From: Telmatactis stephensoni
Lineage: Eukaryota > Cnidaria > Anthozoa > Actiniaria > Isophelliidae
NCBI GenBank assembly: GCA_029948255.1
Contig: JALIZF010001518.1
Coordinates: 186,001-250,000, forward strand
Reading direction: 5' to 3'
Length of the DNA stretch: 64,000 nucleotides
Part shown: positions 53,001-63,057 of the stretch, piece by piece
Layout of the letters: every line of letters starts with the position of its first letter
Position numbering within the stretch: the stretch's first letter is position 1
Made by a program: the position numbers and the translations under genes
The notes under the pieces: generated by a model
Told to the model about the DNA's origin: nothing
What the model saw: only the letters and a program-made list of their open reading frames with translations
Database searches by the model: none

Positions 53001-53032
53001 ACTGGATATATTATCTGATTATAAGTGAATAA
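41291..53032 (+). CDS. Anion-type Cys-loop ligand-gated ion channel (glycine/GABA-A receptor-like), 8 exons, complete
   Basis: Plasma-membrane pentameric ligand-gated channel subunit. Exons: 41291-41355, 43540-43655, 47620-47690, 48574-48800, 50372-50454, 51221-51352, 51961-52349, 52760-53032; 1356 nt, 451 aa plus stop, phases consistent, GT-AG introns. Exon 1 encodes a signal peptide (hydrophobic core LLMLVWIL). Then NVTTIIEKLL, the strand motif IGNFREADM, MYFRQSWYDPRL, loop A region FWQPDTIFEN, a 15-residue Cys loop (Cys167-Cys181, CPMDFHKFPMDEQEC), SYGYT (loop B), M1 about 250-272, M2 preceded by PAR (277-279) and containing LGITTVLTMTT, M3, a short cytoplasmic loop of about 85 residues, and M4 at about 428-448. 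PAR at M2 positions -2 to 0 marks anion channels in this superfamily. The Cys-loop exon is 83 bp, as in vertebrate GABA-A/glycine receptor genes. RLTLTCSCPMDF resembles glycine receptors most, but the second cysteine pair of loop C in glycine receptors is absent (RRYLTGDYSAIG), so the ligand cannot be named. Intron 2 holds a LINE fragment and an unclassified ORF. Confidence 0.92.
44634..44710 (+). mobile_element. Truncated terminus of the TGCACTAACAGG element
   Basis: TGCACTAACAGGTCACGTGA... CCCCTAAATCAAGCA... matches one arm of 49311-49713, without the opposite arm. Its downstream neighbour is the unclassified ORF. Confidence 0.75.
44907..45425 (+). other. Unclassified 172-codon ORF in receptor intron 2
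   Basis: ATG at 44907 opens 172 codons of non-repetitive sequence: a basic N-terminus (LKIRITRFLPVLSLESTLFG) then an acidic, Thr/Asp-rich middle (SNDDDVLTDDMTSVAYC, ETVADCEVPSAVLEAE) with paired Cys near KKCTGCINQ. CAG|GTGAAC at 45362/45363 could be a splice donor after KKCTGCINQ. It is flanked by a truncated MITE terminus (44634 on) and the LINE fragment, so a 5' exon of a mobile-element gene is likely. It does not join the receptor frame. No family recognised. Confidence 0.3.
45629..46362 (+). mobile_element. 5'-truncated non-LTR retrotransposon: C-terminal part of reverse transcriptase
   Basis: One open frame from GAA CTG AAA AAA TGG at 45629 to TAG at 46360-46362. The protein begins LKKWLDSNKLSLNVMKTKCM and contains YKCLGVHLDERLTW, ILPYLDYCSAVWG and LQKLQNRAARIITG, typical of the region after the catalytic core in CR1/L2/Rex-like LINE reverse transcriptases. 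The catalytic aspartate block, fingers and endonuclease are missing, as expected for 5' truncation. The 3' flank has an (AAT)n tract at 46408-46433 and a hairpin-rich tail (AGCCAGGGTAGACCCGTCAG, mirrored by GGTGCCCTGG). Inserted in intron 2 of the Cys-loop receptor in the same orientation. The frame is still open, suggesting a fairly young copy. Confidence 0.85.
46711..46877. mobile_element. Fold-back MITE with GGATCCAGGG ends
   Basis: Left GGGCGGATCCAGGGCTCAG and right CCCCCCTGGATCCGACCCTG are inverted copies with point changes; interior without ORF. In receptor intron 2. Confidence 0.55.
46974..47069 (+). repeat. ATTG/ACTG tetranucleotide microsatellite
   Basis: (TTGA)n interspersed with CTGA units. 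Directly followed by an imperfect inverted repeat (GTTCCCCCTCCCCCTGTGCA at 47109 against the region near 47205-47232). Confidence 0.8.
47740..47907. mobile_element. Fold-back MITE in receptor intron 3
   Basis: Ends AATAACCATAATGCCTTCTG and the complement of CAGAGGGCATTATGGTTATG (about 47885-47904), with G-rich and C-rich runs on the two arms. 50 bp after receptor exon 3. Confidence 0.65.
48158..48365. mobile_element. MITE with an internal 20-bp minisatellite
   Basis: Ends CTCCGGGCCCTAAAATCGCC and GGCGATTTTAGGGCCCGGAA. Between them GGTCGATTTTAGGCGATTTT is repeated about five times with small changes, built from the same words as the terminal repeat. In receptor intron 3. Confidence 0.8.
48896..49081. 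mobile_element. Near-perfect 186-bp palindrome in receptor intron 4
   Basis: Arms of about 60 bp (AACAAATTGAAGATAGTTTT... ...AAAACTATCTTCAATTTGTT) read identical on opposite strands, around a loop containing CCACGAGCGCAGCGAGTGG. TGGATGACGTCA is within each arm. A decayed relative of the arm recurs at about 49180-49215. Confidence 0.9.
49311..49713. mobile_element. 403-bp long-palindrome MITE (TGCACTAACAGG family)
   Basis: Ends TGCACTAACAGGTCACGTGA and the complement; arms of about 190 bp pair with moderate divergence down to a center near GATGACACGAGCTTGCCATC. Each terminus contains GGTCACGTGACC, itself a palindromic E-box. A one-armed copy is at 44634. No ORF. Receptor intron 4. Confidence 0.85.
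50660..50983. mobile_element. Fold-back element built of CCCGCTA/TAGCGGG words
   Basis: Inner arms CACAAGTATTATACTTGTCG and the complement at 50883-50901; outer arms AAAAATGGCAAGAATTG and the complement near 50970-50983. Words of type AACCCGCTAC or its reverse recur many times in both orientations. Receptor intron 5. Confidence 0.75.
51600..51790 (+). mobile_element. SINE copy of the same superfamily in receptor intron 6
   Basis: Plus strand: degenerate tRNA-like head (B-box-like GTGCGATTCCCGGACGGGG) followed by CAAGGGTTTTCAACGGGGTC and CTCCGGTTTTCCTCGCTCC, the shared body motif. Ends in an A-rich tail (ATTAAAAACGAAC). Confidence 0.6.
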
Positions 53033-53052
53033 CAATACTTAATCACAAATTG

Positions 53053-53086
53053 ACAAACAAACAAACAAACAAACAAACAAACAAAC
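53053..53086 (+). repeat. (AAAC)n microsatellite
   Basis: Eight or so AAAC units, starting 20 bases after the receptor stop codon, so it lies in the presumed 3'UTR. Confidence 0.9.
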
Positions 53087-53505
53087 AGTTTATTTAGACA
53101 CATGATTTGCTAATATTTACAATGGACAGTTTTTAAATTCAGAAGAGTACATAGAGTTTTCAATAATTATATTAGACATAGATAGGTGTGCCTAAGGGCT
53201 AAATAAACTAAAAGTTATCTTGTTAGCCCTTAGATTAGATGCTGATTTGCAAGTTTAAATGAATAATGAAAAGTAAGAAGGAAAAAAAGAAAGTTTATGA
53301 CAGATAAATTAACTGAATATTACATGAGATACTTAAAAAGATAATACAACGAGATTTAGGTGATTCATAAGATGGTTTCAAAAACATATAGTTATCAGTT
53401 AGACAACAGAAAGCCGCGCGCCCATGGCGTTATAGACGCACGAGAGAAAATATAAAGAACGATTAACAAACGTAAGAGTGGCACGAGCACGTTAAAAACG
53501 GAGCC

Positions 53506-53677
53506 GTGCAGCCCATGGGGAAATAGTTCATAGATTTTTCAGCCAATCAGCGCGCGCGTTATATGTGTCGCCATCTTAAAAACGAACAATTTGAAAAAGA
53601 CGATGACGAAGATAGAGCGCGCGCAGTGCAGCCCATGGGCAAATAGTTCATAGCTTTCTGGCCAATCAGAGCGCGCG
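53506..53677 (+). repeat. ~120-bp spaced duplication
   Basis: GTGCAGCCCATGGGGAAATA at 53506 and GTGCAGCCCATGGGCAAATA at 53626, both followed by GTTCATAG, a CCAATCAG box and GCGCGCG. A partial third form (GCGCGCCCATGGCGTTATAG) precedes at 53415. Confidence 0.75.
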
Positions 53678-54115
53678 TAAGATTGTAGCTATGTTATAAA
53701 AAGTTATATTTTAGGGTCATTCAAATTGCAATAACAACAAGTAAGATTTGGCTTTGTTTGAAAATTTTTTAAAGCTTTTATTAGACTTTTATCGAAAAGG
53801 AATGTTTCCAAAAAGTGAAGCGTTTTATATTTGTACAGTGTACATTGACAAGATAAAGAATCTTTTATAAGGACTCCGTGACGACCAGATGGCGTTTTAT
53901 ATAGGCGTATCTTTTTGTTTGCATTTTCGTTCATAAATAGTAATAAATCGAATTTAATTTACAAACAAACAAGCCATAATAATCGCAAAGAAAGTATTAT
54001 ATTCAGTAAAACCTGAACATTTCAAAGCGATATCTTAAGTAGTAAGTAGTTTCGAATTTACAGGTCTTTGAAAATGACAAAATGTACTAAGAATGTAATA
54101 GTTTATGGTTCGGCT

Positions 54116-54348
54116 TAGCCTCCTCCGCAGGCAACCTTTTGAATTAGGGAATTAGGCTTGAATTGGGCTTCCTGTGCAAAAATTAGGGAAGAAAAAGACT
54201 AGGGACGAAAAGGGGGAGGAAAAAAGAAGAAGGGGTTAACTCTCGCCACTTTTACCCACCCCCATTTCTTGCCAGTCCTCTCAGAGATCCCACAGGAAAC
54301 CCAAAAGCAGCAATAAAACTCAAAAGAGTTGCCTCAGGAGGAGGCTAG
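54116..54348. mobile_element. hAT-like MITE with 8-bp target duplication
   Basis: GTTCGGCT flanks both sides (54108-54115, 54349-54356). Inverted ends TAGCCTCCTCCGCAGGCAAC and the complement of TAGCCTCCTCCTGAGGCAAC. No transposase. The 8-bp duplication is the hAT-superfamily signature. Confidence 0.8.
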
Positions 54349-54586
54349 GTTCGGCTGTGGCAAGAGCTAGTTGGCCCAGCTATACATTTAATTTATTGCA
54401 AAATTTTACGAGTCTTGAAGAATATTGAAGCAATGGCGATTCAATTTTCAGGTATATCTAAGAGTGATTCATTCTTACCATTTTGTAAAGCCTGTTTACT
54501 AACAGCTTGAAAATTTGATTTATGCAAATGAAGCAAAATGTAAACATTATATAGGTCAGCAAAGATCTTCCTAAGGGCAGCCCTAA

Positions 54587-54996
54587 GAGCCCGATTACAT
54601 GACGATTTTCACCCCAAGCTGACGTTTCAGCCCGGTCAGGCGGGCCGAACTTCAGCCCGGTCTCCTCAACAAATGTATATAAAATTAAGTTTTCGATTAC
54701 ACGAAGAAATTTGATCCCGGGCTGAATTCAGCCCGGAAGGAAATTCCAGCCCGGGTCAAGCTAACCGGGCTGGAAGGTTCAGCCCGGCGAAATGGGCTGA
54801 AAATTCTCATGTAATCGCGACTGAACATTTCAGCCCGGGCTGCAAACCTGAGCCACGCTGTATTGTGGCAGCGGAAAGTGTATTGAACAGGCGCTTTGAA
54901 GTGGTTACAAAACCTAGCCCGGGCTGTTTTTGTCATGTAATCACGAAAAAATGTCAGCCCGGTCAGGTGGGCTGAAAATCGCCATATAATCGGTAC
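54587..54996. mobile_element. MITE composed of AGCCCGG words
   Basis: Outer ends GCCCGATTACATGACGATTT and the complement of ...AAAATCGCCATATAATCGG. About a dozen AGCCCGG or CCGGGCT words in both orientations inside, with ATGTAATCGCGA and ATGTAATCACGA internal echoes of the terminus. Confidence 0.75.
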
Positions 54997-55302
54997 CTAA
55001 GTTGTATGTTTACAGAAATAATTCCAAGTCTTCTCCTTTTACAATGCCATATGAACTGTTGGGATTCAAAATCATAATTAGAGTGAACTTTTTGCCGTAG
55101 ACTTTTTAGGTGATATCAGCCTGAACCAAACTTCTATCAATATAAACTGCAACTACGATCCCCTCCCCTCCCCCCGAGAAAATACCATACTTTTTGTTAA
55201 TGATACTTAATAAGAAATGTAAAAATAATAAAGTTATTACCATAAACGTTGCGATTTTGTTTTATCCTACAGAAAAACTCATTTATTTATTCAGTCAGCC
55301 TA

Positions 55303-55436
55303 GCTTGCGTAGTAAGCGTTTCTTTGGTTGGAGAGAGGGGGGGGGGGGGGGAGAAGGGGGGGAGAAGGGGGCTGGTTTTCCTCTGTTAACCACCGCTGTA
55401 TGGATCCCCCCTTTCCCCTAAACAAACCGCAGGCTA
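55303..55436. mobile_element. Degenerate copy of the TAGCCTGCGTAG MITE
   Basis: Left TAGCTTGCGTAGTAAGCGTT and right AACAAACCGCAGGCTA, with G-rich then C-rich halves as in 37967-38101. Confidence 0.6.
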
Positions 55437-56070
55437 GGCCCAGCCCTGACAAAGGCAACCTATAACAAAGCCACTAGCCAAGACAAAAATATGTATTACA
55501 ATTCATGGTGATTGAGTGAGCATTGTGAGTCACCAATTGTGTCTAGTTTGCCTACGCTCTTGCGGAGTTTGAGTGCAGTATGAAATCACGCACGTGAAAA
55601 AAAAGATCTCTAGTCCAATTAAGACATTATTTGTGATAAATGTTAGTTAGAAGAAGGAGCTGTTTTCAACAATTCTTATTGTATATGTACAGTAACTTGT
55701 AGACAAGATTAATGTCTTCATTTCAGAGGCGTTTTTGCGCTCCTGGACCTGGAAATACGTCACAACTTGAGCTTCTCGTCCGGTCACGTACAGTCACAGG
55801 TAGCCAAAACATAGGATTATGGGCGGTGTCAAGGTTTTTCGGCAATCTTTACTTGAAAGTGTGTAAGATTAAAATCTTCTAAGATGTATTCATGATAGTA
55901 GTCTTATTGTTCAAGTGCCATTATAACCACTAATTTCGGAAATTTTGAAGATTGTTCCTTCCGTGGAAATATTTTATGGTTTGGTGTGCTTGGATTAAGA
56001 CATCTCCTAATCTCAATATGCAAATAAGTTATAGCCCAAGAATTATCAAATATAGCTATTTCAAAAAAGG

Positions 56071-56338
56071 TTGACGGGGCAAATGGCGAATGGCAATCGG
56101 CGATTGGTGATTGCACGACCGAAAGGAAATTTGGGGTAATTAACAAGAATTGCTTCATTTTCATTAATTAAATACCCAAGCAATGTCCTTACCATTCAGT
56201 CATGACCTTATTGGACAAAGTGGTCGATAGGCGATTCATATATCTCCGCGTCAGATAGCGGTCTAATAGCGTGACCACAGTTCCTTCCGGTCGTGCAGTC
56301 ACCAATCGCCGATTGCCTCTCGCTGTTCGCCCCGTCAA
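56071..56338. mobile_element. 268-bp fold-back MITE
   Basis: Arms of about 58 bp: TTGACGGGGCAAATGGCGAA (left) and the complement of GCCCCGTCAA (right end), with CAATCGGCGATTGGTGA shared. Each arm carries a small internal palindrome, AATCGCCGATT. Confidence 0.85.
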
Positions 56339-58184
56339 TAGTTATATACAATACACCAGAGATAATATAATAAACTTATGACTAGTTTTCCATTTGCAAA
56401 AACATTTTCATTGATAAAATGCACTGCAGTATGGTGAATATTTTTGCTACTTCACTCGAACACACCTGTTGCAAGATTAGAAACAAAATTAGACAAATTC
56501 CTGGATTGACGTCACGTTATTGCATTTTCCAATTTCAAATGCATGTAACTCAAAAAAATAGACATCCTAGCTCATTCAAGAATATTAAGTCATTCAGCTT
56601 TTCATTTCACGAAGAAATGATTATTTCAAATTAGGGGTTATGGGCAATTTAAAGAACAATGTGGAGTAGAAATATATAGTTACAACATTTTTGAGCGATA
56701 TTTTAATATAAAATAAAAGCTCTTTCACTTGCTCATAAATTTAGGAAAGTTTTGCAACTTCCATGAGCCTTTTTCGACCACTATCACTTAAGAGGGGATT
56801 TGTTTTCAATATCGAGTAACAATGGCTAAAAGTGCCTAAAACTAGCCTCTCGAGCAAGTTTTAATTCAAATTTTCGTTTTGGATTAACACTCAAATTCTG
56901 TTTTTATCGGTTAGTAATCGATCTACTAAGATATTATGTCTGTTTATAACAGTCTTTTCAGTTGTACAAAGCGGTTATCCTGTATTTTTATTTAAATTTT
57001 GATAGCAACTTTCAAGTTAAATGTAAGAAATTATATATGGTATTTACATAATGTAAGCGAAAGAAGGCATAAAAATCATTTACGATTCAAGTCTTCACTT
57101 TGGATTAAAACTGTTATCCAACTTTTATTAATCAAACCACTTACAAACAACCTAAACTTTCTGAAAGTAATAAGTTTGTTCAACAGTTATTCTTCAGCTG
57201 AATAGTTTTTGTCACCCAATGCTTGAACGTGAAAAAAAATATCCTCTTAATTAAATTTTATTTCTCCGCAATTATAAAAAGCACAGAAACAGTTCTCCTA
57301 TGTCTATCTTTCTTATAAATTATCTTTAAAATAAACTTTTACTCCAGATTTTTCGTCAACGGATTACCGAAAAATAATTAATTGAAACTGACCGAGTCTG
57401 CTGAACGGTTCGCCGTGGCCAAGGTAAGTACTTGGTGTATGTAACACTTCCTTCTCGCCATTCTCCTCACAAAGCTCTCGTAAGTGCGCTGCGTGATTTC
57501 CTGAATCCGATTGGCCAGCAAACAAACAGACAGACAGACAAACAATAAGCCAAGACTTGGAGCAAGTAGTAAAGCAGGGGGAGATGTATATGGCGAAAAC
57601 TTGCCTCAGAGGGTAGGGGAGGTGCAAATAACCTCAGAAAAATAAGATATTATTTTCACAGGTCAATATTTACTTTAAAGAGGTATTCAGATACAATTAT
57701 CTCCCTTCCCCCCTGACCCAACGTTTTGTTGGTTAGCTATCTGGTGACTGCAGATGGTCACGGTGAATTGTTTCTGAGTCATGCACTGCTGGCCACTGCA
57801 TGTAGCCCTTTCTCTATCACGTTTGGAGAGTTGTGTACACAACAATACAAGAGAATATATGGAGACTGAGGCTGATGAGTTCTGTGTAAAAAATAATAAT
57901 AATAAAACTAAAGCAATGATTTTCTTTTCATGATTGAAGTCTTTTGGGGTCTTTTTTGTCCTTTGGGAGCGATTTCAGAATATTTCGACCTCAACGATTT
58001 TTAGTCCTAAGAAGAAGTAAACAAATCAAGAAAAGCAAAATTATCAAACAACCTATAGCTGCAACTTCGTACAGAATGGCCAGGACAACGGCACATGCCC
58101 GAAAACAGGTACAAGAAATCTGAAAGCTCATGTGCTTCGAAGTTTAAGAAAAGTAATGCAAGCATTCTGCCCATATATTTGCTC

Positions 58185-58540
58185 TACGGGTATGTGCCGC
58201 TGGATAGGGTATGGGTTTTGGCCCTGCTGTCTTGACTGACAGGGTATACATTTTACCCAAAATTGTCTTAAACAGGATCTAGAAATTTTGACGAGATCCC
58301 AAGCCATATCATCTCGTTTGTGTCTTAGATAGGGTACGATATTCAAAATAAACTAAAAAGCGCCTCTTCAGCCGTTTTTTGTCTAGGCTAGGATCGATTT
58401 TCTTCTCATTTAGTCATTTGTCTTGAACAGGGTATGATTTTTTCACTTTCGAGTGTCTTAAACAGGGTCAGGTTTCTAGAACTCCGGCGGCACACCCCTA
58501 TCCAAAATGGGGTTGAGTACCCACCCCCCCCCGGGGCAAT
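58185..58540. repeat. Degenerate repeat with recurring AACAGGGTATG-type words
   Basis: GTCTTGA/CTTAAACAGGGT-type words recur at about 58229, 58264, 58325, 58421 and 58457, ending in GCACACCCCTATCCAAAATG and a C-run. Probably an old interspersed element; no ORF. Confidence 0.45.
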
Positions 58541-59539
58541 CTGATTTGAGGTACTGGAATACATGAAAAGTGACAAACTTGAACGAGGCACATCATGTAT
58601 CGACAACTGTCAGCGACCACAGAATCGGAATGTACTGATTTGAGTCCCTTACTTGACAGCCTTAAAATGATTCAGTGAATTTTAAAAAAGCTTATGTTAT
58701 ATCACCTATTACCTAAACTAAGCCATTCTAGATTTTAAATAATGTCACTCAGTATCGAAGGAATTTTAAAATAATTCAAATAATGAAGTTTTAAGTACTA
58801 AAAATATAGTGCGAATTTGGAGAACGTAAGCAAAGTCTGCATGTGGATATGTTCGGCTTATCGAACAACACGATTTCTGATATCCTTATAACAATTTGAG
58901 ATCAAAAACGAGCTTCTGGATGCATTATTTCAGTTCCCTTAAGTTTAGGAGGTCCAAAAATTATTTTGTTTATGATTAATTTTTGCAGTTAAAATCTTTC
59001 ATCGATGATATCTCATGATCAAAAGACGCTCTCTCAGAATTTGATTTATTTCGCTTGAGCTAAACTATTAGATCACGATCACGAGAACACATTTTTTTAA
59101 AGAATAAGCCTGGAACTCATAACAAAATTGAGTATATATGTAAACAGGCAATTCTTTCTCCATGTTGCCATAGTAACGCCGATACCCATATAACATACTT
59201 CATCATAAACTTCAGGATCATGATCTTTGTCCAATAGAGTGCAATACTTAATTTGATTTACCATCAGACTACTGATGAACATTAATTATTAATTATTATT
59301 ACCTCATGTAGGTTGTCAATCACTTTAATTTGTTTTCTAAAGATAGCATACGGACGTGCCGTAACGTATCAAGAATTTTTTTTTCTTCAGTTGTGTTTTT
59401 TTTTTCAAAATTGTCCGAGCAAAAAACGTGCACTTGACACGTGTAACACGTGCACTTGGGTAACGTACATACTGAAATAAACACAAAGTACGGTAAATAA
59501 AAAAGTAACCAGTTGAAATAAAATGAATGAAAATTGAAA

Positions 59540-59772
59540 TTGAAATTGAAATTGAAAATGAAAACAAAATAAAATAAAATAAAATAAAATAAAACAAAAT
59601 AAAATAAAATAAAATAAAATAAAATAAAATAAAATAAAATAAAATAAAATAAAATAAAATAAAATAAAATAAAATAAAATAAAATAAAATAAAATAAAAT
59701 GCCGAATGAAATGAAATGAAATGAAATGAAATAAAATAAAATAAAATAAAATGAAATAAAATGAAATAAAAT
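59540..59772 (+). repeat. (AAAAT)n pentanucleotide microsatellite
   Basis: Long near-pure ATAAA array from about 59570, with ACAAA and ATGAA variants and GAAATT units before it. About 200 bp. Confidence 0.95.
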
Positions 59773-59889
59773 TCTTGTTGCAGGTATCTTTTAGCAGGAG
59801 CCCATTACTGCTTTTAGATATTTTGTCATAACTCTCATAAACTGCTTCCAGCCAACTACTAAATATTTATAGGCTTCGAGACTCGAGAG

Positions 59890-60080
59890 CACAAAAGTCA
59901 AAAACCACATTGCTATCGGAAACTTACAGGATCAGCGACAGCTTGTCTTCGTTTAAAACATCTTTAAAAACTCACTTATTTAAAATAGCCTTTAATTTGT
60001 AACTTCTGTCTTTTATATATTATTTTCATAGCGCTTAGAGCAGCACTGGATAAGCGCTTTATAAATTGTATTATTATTAT
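59890..60080 (+). mobile_element. Degenerate LINE 3' end
   Basis: Broken reading frames give SLSSFKTSLKTHLFKIAFN and later the characteristic tail GCGCTTTATAAATTGTATTA followed by (TTA)n. This resembles the last ORF codons plus 3' tail of LINE families ending in SLKTHLF. No intact ORF remains, and it is not in the same family copy as 45629-46362. Confidence 0.6.
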
Positions 60081-60829
60081 TGGCAAACACAGACATTCGT
60101 TGGATTTAAAATAGATCTTCAGATTTAATTACGTACAAATTTGATAATATTTCCTAGTTAAAATATTCATGCAAACTACTGAAAAGTTCTTTCGGTGCAA
60201 TACCAGAAATTGCGTCATTGTTCTAGCTCGTTCCAGTCTCTTCTCTATTTGATGAATATTCAAATTATGAATAATTCATAGTGACGTCACAAACCGTTGG
60301 GATATTCCAGTATTGCGTAAATTCAACAACATAGGTAAAAAAACATTGACCGACTGTACAAATAGATTAGGAAATGCTGATATGAAATAGATGAAAAGGA
60401 ATGATAAATGTTGAAAAATGAAAGAAAAAGGGAAGAAAGAAAAAAGAGTGAGACAATTTTTACTACTGAAGGATTGTAGGGGGTTAATCAGTGGTAGTTT
60501 TTATTTGTCTCCTGAGTGAACAATAAAAATAGAAGTACTGTAATTAAAAATTTATAAGTGAGGTACAGTTTCGGTACAATTGGGGAATAGTAAATATATT
60601 TAGAAAAATAGAAAAACAGCAACAACAAAAAATGTATACAAAGCACTAATTCAAACTATGCCACGAAAATATTTGAAAATTTGCTTTATAAAATTTTTCT
60701 CAATTTTAGTCCTTAACAGATTATTTTCTGGTAAGAAAGACAAACAAATTTCATTCGTTTCGTACGTGATCGGTTTGACGCTCTTTGAGTGTGTCAGACG
60801 GCACGTCAAATCATAATTATGCAGTTGTT

Positions 60830-60877
60830 ATGGCAACGGGTAAAATTCCGTCAGGTTCTAAAAATATTGACCAATGA
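60830..60877 (+). promoter_or_regulatory. Upstream ORF of the Bcl-2-like gene, stop overlapping the main start (ATGA)
   Basis: An ATG at 60830 opens 15 codons (MATGKIPSGSKNIDQ) ending at TGA 60875-60877; the main ATG is 60874-60876, giving an ATGA overlap. If the transcript starts upstream of 60830, ribosomes would reach the main start by reinitiation or leaky scanning. The same ATG sits in GTTGTTATGGCAAC (60824-60837), close to an RFX X-box palindrome, so the stretch may instead be promoter DNA. Transcript start unknown. Confidence 0.4.
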
Positions 60878-62525
60878 GAAGTCAAGAACACGAAAGACTC
60901 AAATACATAAAGGAAGTTGTTTGGCACTTCGGTCTCAAGGGAGCAAACAAGAAGCAGTACAGAATAGATACGGACAAACAAGCTAGTAATATGCCGACTA
61001 TTTCTAAATTTGACAACGCAACAACGATTGCAGCAAAGAAGATGAAATCCGAAGAAACCCTGGCTTTCGATTTAGCCAAAGACTTGATGCGATACAAGCT
61101 TGGCAAAGGTTCCTATTTGAACTGTAAAACCGCTCTTCTTCTTCGTAAACTGAGCACACAAATTGAGCAAAAATATGAACTGCTATTCAAGAATTTGTGC
61201 AATCGTTTGGACTTAAATGAACGAAATGTCACGACGATATTCAGTCAACTGGCCGATGAAATCATTGGGAATGATATCAACTGGGGAAGAATTGTTGTAC
61301 TATACACATTTGGAGTAAAAGTTGCTCAGCATTTCTTACAACATGGAGTTGACTTAAGTGAAGAGTTAGAATCATGGATAGGGAACTACATAGCTGGGAA
61401 ATCAGATTGGATTCGTAAAGCAGGCGGATGGGTAAGGTTCTTTGCTCTCTTTGTCTGATTTTTCCCGAATTAGAAGACAGGAAGTTTTTAAGATGTTTTA
61501 CTTTCTATTTCATGTGTTCCTCCTTATCAATGAAACATTCGATTCTCTCATTGATAAAACAGAAAAATATTTAACGTGATTGATGATTGCCATTACTCTG
61601 TTGTTTTTCCAAAACGATCGTCATTTATTCTGAAGTCACATTTTAGAGAATATATCAAAGAGAAAAAAATTAATGAAATGATAAAGAAGGAAAGAAAAAG
61701 AAAAATTGTCATAAAGACAAGTTGACAAGTTACTATTTCTGTATTTCTGTGAGTACAGATCCTGCTTGTATGAAGCAAATCTTTTCATCCAAGGCACGAT
61801 AGATTCCATGAACGATAAAGTGTTTAAATCTCTTTAAATTTGACCATAAATGGAGTTGACAACATTTATTGTATTTGATCTCTTCCTGGGTGGTTAGGCA
61901 ATGTTCCAAAATCCCCAAAAATGCTGAAGGAAGACGTCGGAGGACAAAATATTCCAGTCTGTTCTTGCACTCTTGTGTGGTGATTGAATTCCCACGAAAT
62001 GCATTCGGGCGAATCTAATAAAAATTCCATAAATTTTTGTGTCAACCGAATATCATTTGTATTCTTTTTCGAGAAATTTCCTCGTAGATATTTTTGTACT
62101 TTTTTCTTGGAAATAATTTTCAGAAACGTATTCTGATATTTGAGAATGGTTTAAGCACTGATTGTTGTTGTGTCCAAGCAAGTTTCAGACATTCAATTTG
62201 AACTGTTTTGGAATACAATAAATCTGTGATATCTGTCTAGCTACAATAATTGTTTTATAGCAATTTATAGTTTAAGATAGTGATAATGTTCCTTCTTTGT
62301 TGTTCATTTTGACCATATTTCAAGAATGAAAAATTTTGTTTTTGAACAATTTTATCATTGTGTTTACATTTTTCTGATATATGTATTCTATTGTCTCTCC
62401 AGGAGGCCTTTTGTCAACAATTCCAAGACAAACAAGAAGAAACAGAAAAATTCTGGTGGAACAGTCTTCTGTGCACGACTCTTGGTCTTGGAACCATTGC
62501 CGCAGTGTTATATGTGAAGAGCTAA
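60874..62525 (+). CDS. Multidomain Bcl-2 family apoptosis regulator, 2 exons, tail-anchored
   Basis: Regulator of mitochondrial outer-membrane permeability by the Bcl-2 groove fold (family role). Exons 60874-61431 and 62403-62525 give 226 aa plus stop. In order: an extension of about 60 residues; a BH4/alpha-1-like segment (LAKDLMRYKLGKG, about 67-79); a BH3-position helix LLLRKLSTQIEQKY (88-101); BH1 NWGRIVVLYTFG (136-147); BH2 ending WIRKAGGW (179-186); and a C-terminal hydrophobic anchor (about 207-223, LLCTTLGLGTIAAVLY) followed by Lys-Ser. The intron falls right after the BH2 Gly-Gly-Trp codons, a position known to be conserved in the family. BH1 and the BH4-like helix favour a pro-survival (Mcl-1/Bcl-2/Bcl-xL) type over Bax/Bak, but this is inference. 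The canonical BH3 Gly-Asp pair is replaced by Ser94-Thr95. The start ATG overlaps the stop of a 15-codon upstream ORF. Confidence 0.9.
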
Positions 62526-63051
62526 TAAGAGAACACTATAACAGTTTGAAACTCACAAGAACATGATGTTCTTTGGCTGACAGCACACACAGACAAAGTC
62601 CACTGCTGACATTGACAAACCCTGTCATGCCTTAAGTCCTGCCATGGACTCTATTTACAGAAGATTTGACTAAATGTCAAGCAGTATTCATCAAGAAACG
62701 AAATGAATATCAGAGAACATATACATATATATTTATATATATATATTTCTAGAGAGACTAGAAGAGAATTTATGTTGGCTTCAAGGAAGCCGTTTAATAT
62801 TGTGTACTTATGAAGTATGGCCAAAGGCCAACAGTTGAATCATAATCTGTTGTGAATAATGTTTCATATAAAATTTCCTGTTTATGAAGGTTTAGGCCAT
62901 CAGTTTAAAACAGCATGATATCTTGTTCATGAAAGGATTTATAGTATTTTGAGATTTTTATCTAATGCTGACTGTCTAATAGTGTAGATTACAAACCAAT
63001 AACATTGGTTTTCATTAATGAACTTCTTAGAAATATTTAGTCTGATGCCTA

Positions 63052-63057
63052 AATAAA
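63052..63057 (+). terminator. Candidate polyadenylation signal of the Bcl-2-like gene
   Basis: AATAAA 526 bases after the stop codon on the plus strand, followed by a T-rich stretch (GGATATTTGTTTTTC). The intervening 3' flank is AT-rich without ORFs or fold-backs apart from a TA microsatellite near 62720-62750. Confidence 0.5.

Larger units (their letters stand above)
55440..60780. other. Gene-poor intergenic stretch
   Basis: Apart from the MITE at 56071, the repeat at 58185, the microsatellite at 59540 and the LINE tail at 59890, no coding sequence was recognised. Two weak splice-like islands exist (55731-55800 plus, bounded by TTCATTTCAG and CAGGTAGC; and CCAAGGTAAGT near 57420) but carry no recognisable protein. 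Confidence 0.5.

Noticed and set aside
55731..55800. Possible exon bounded by TTCATTTCAG and CAG|GTAGCC
   Set aside because: No recognisable protein in any frame and no partner exon; left as uncertain intergenic sequence.
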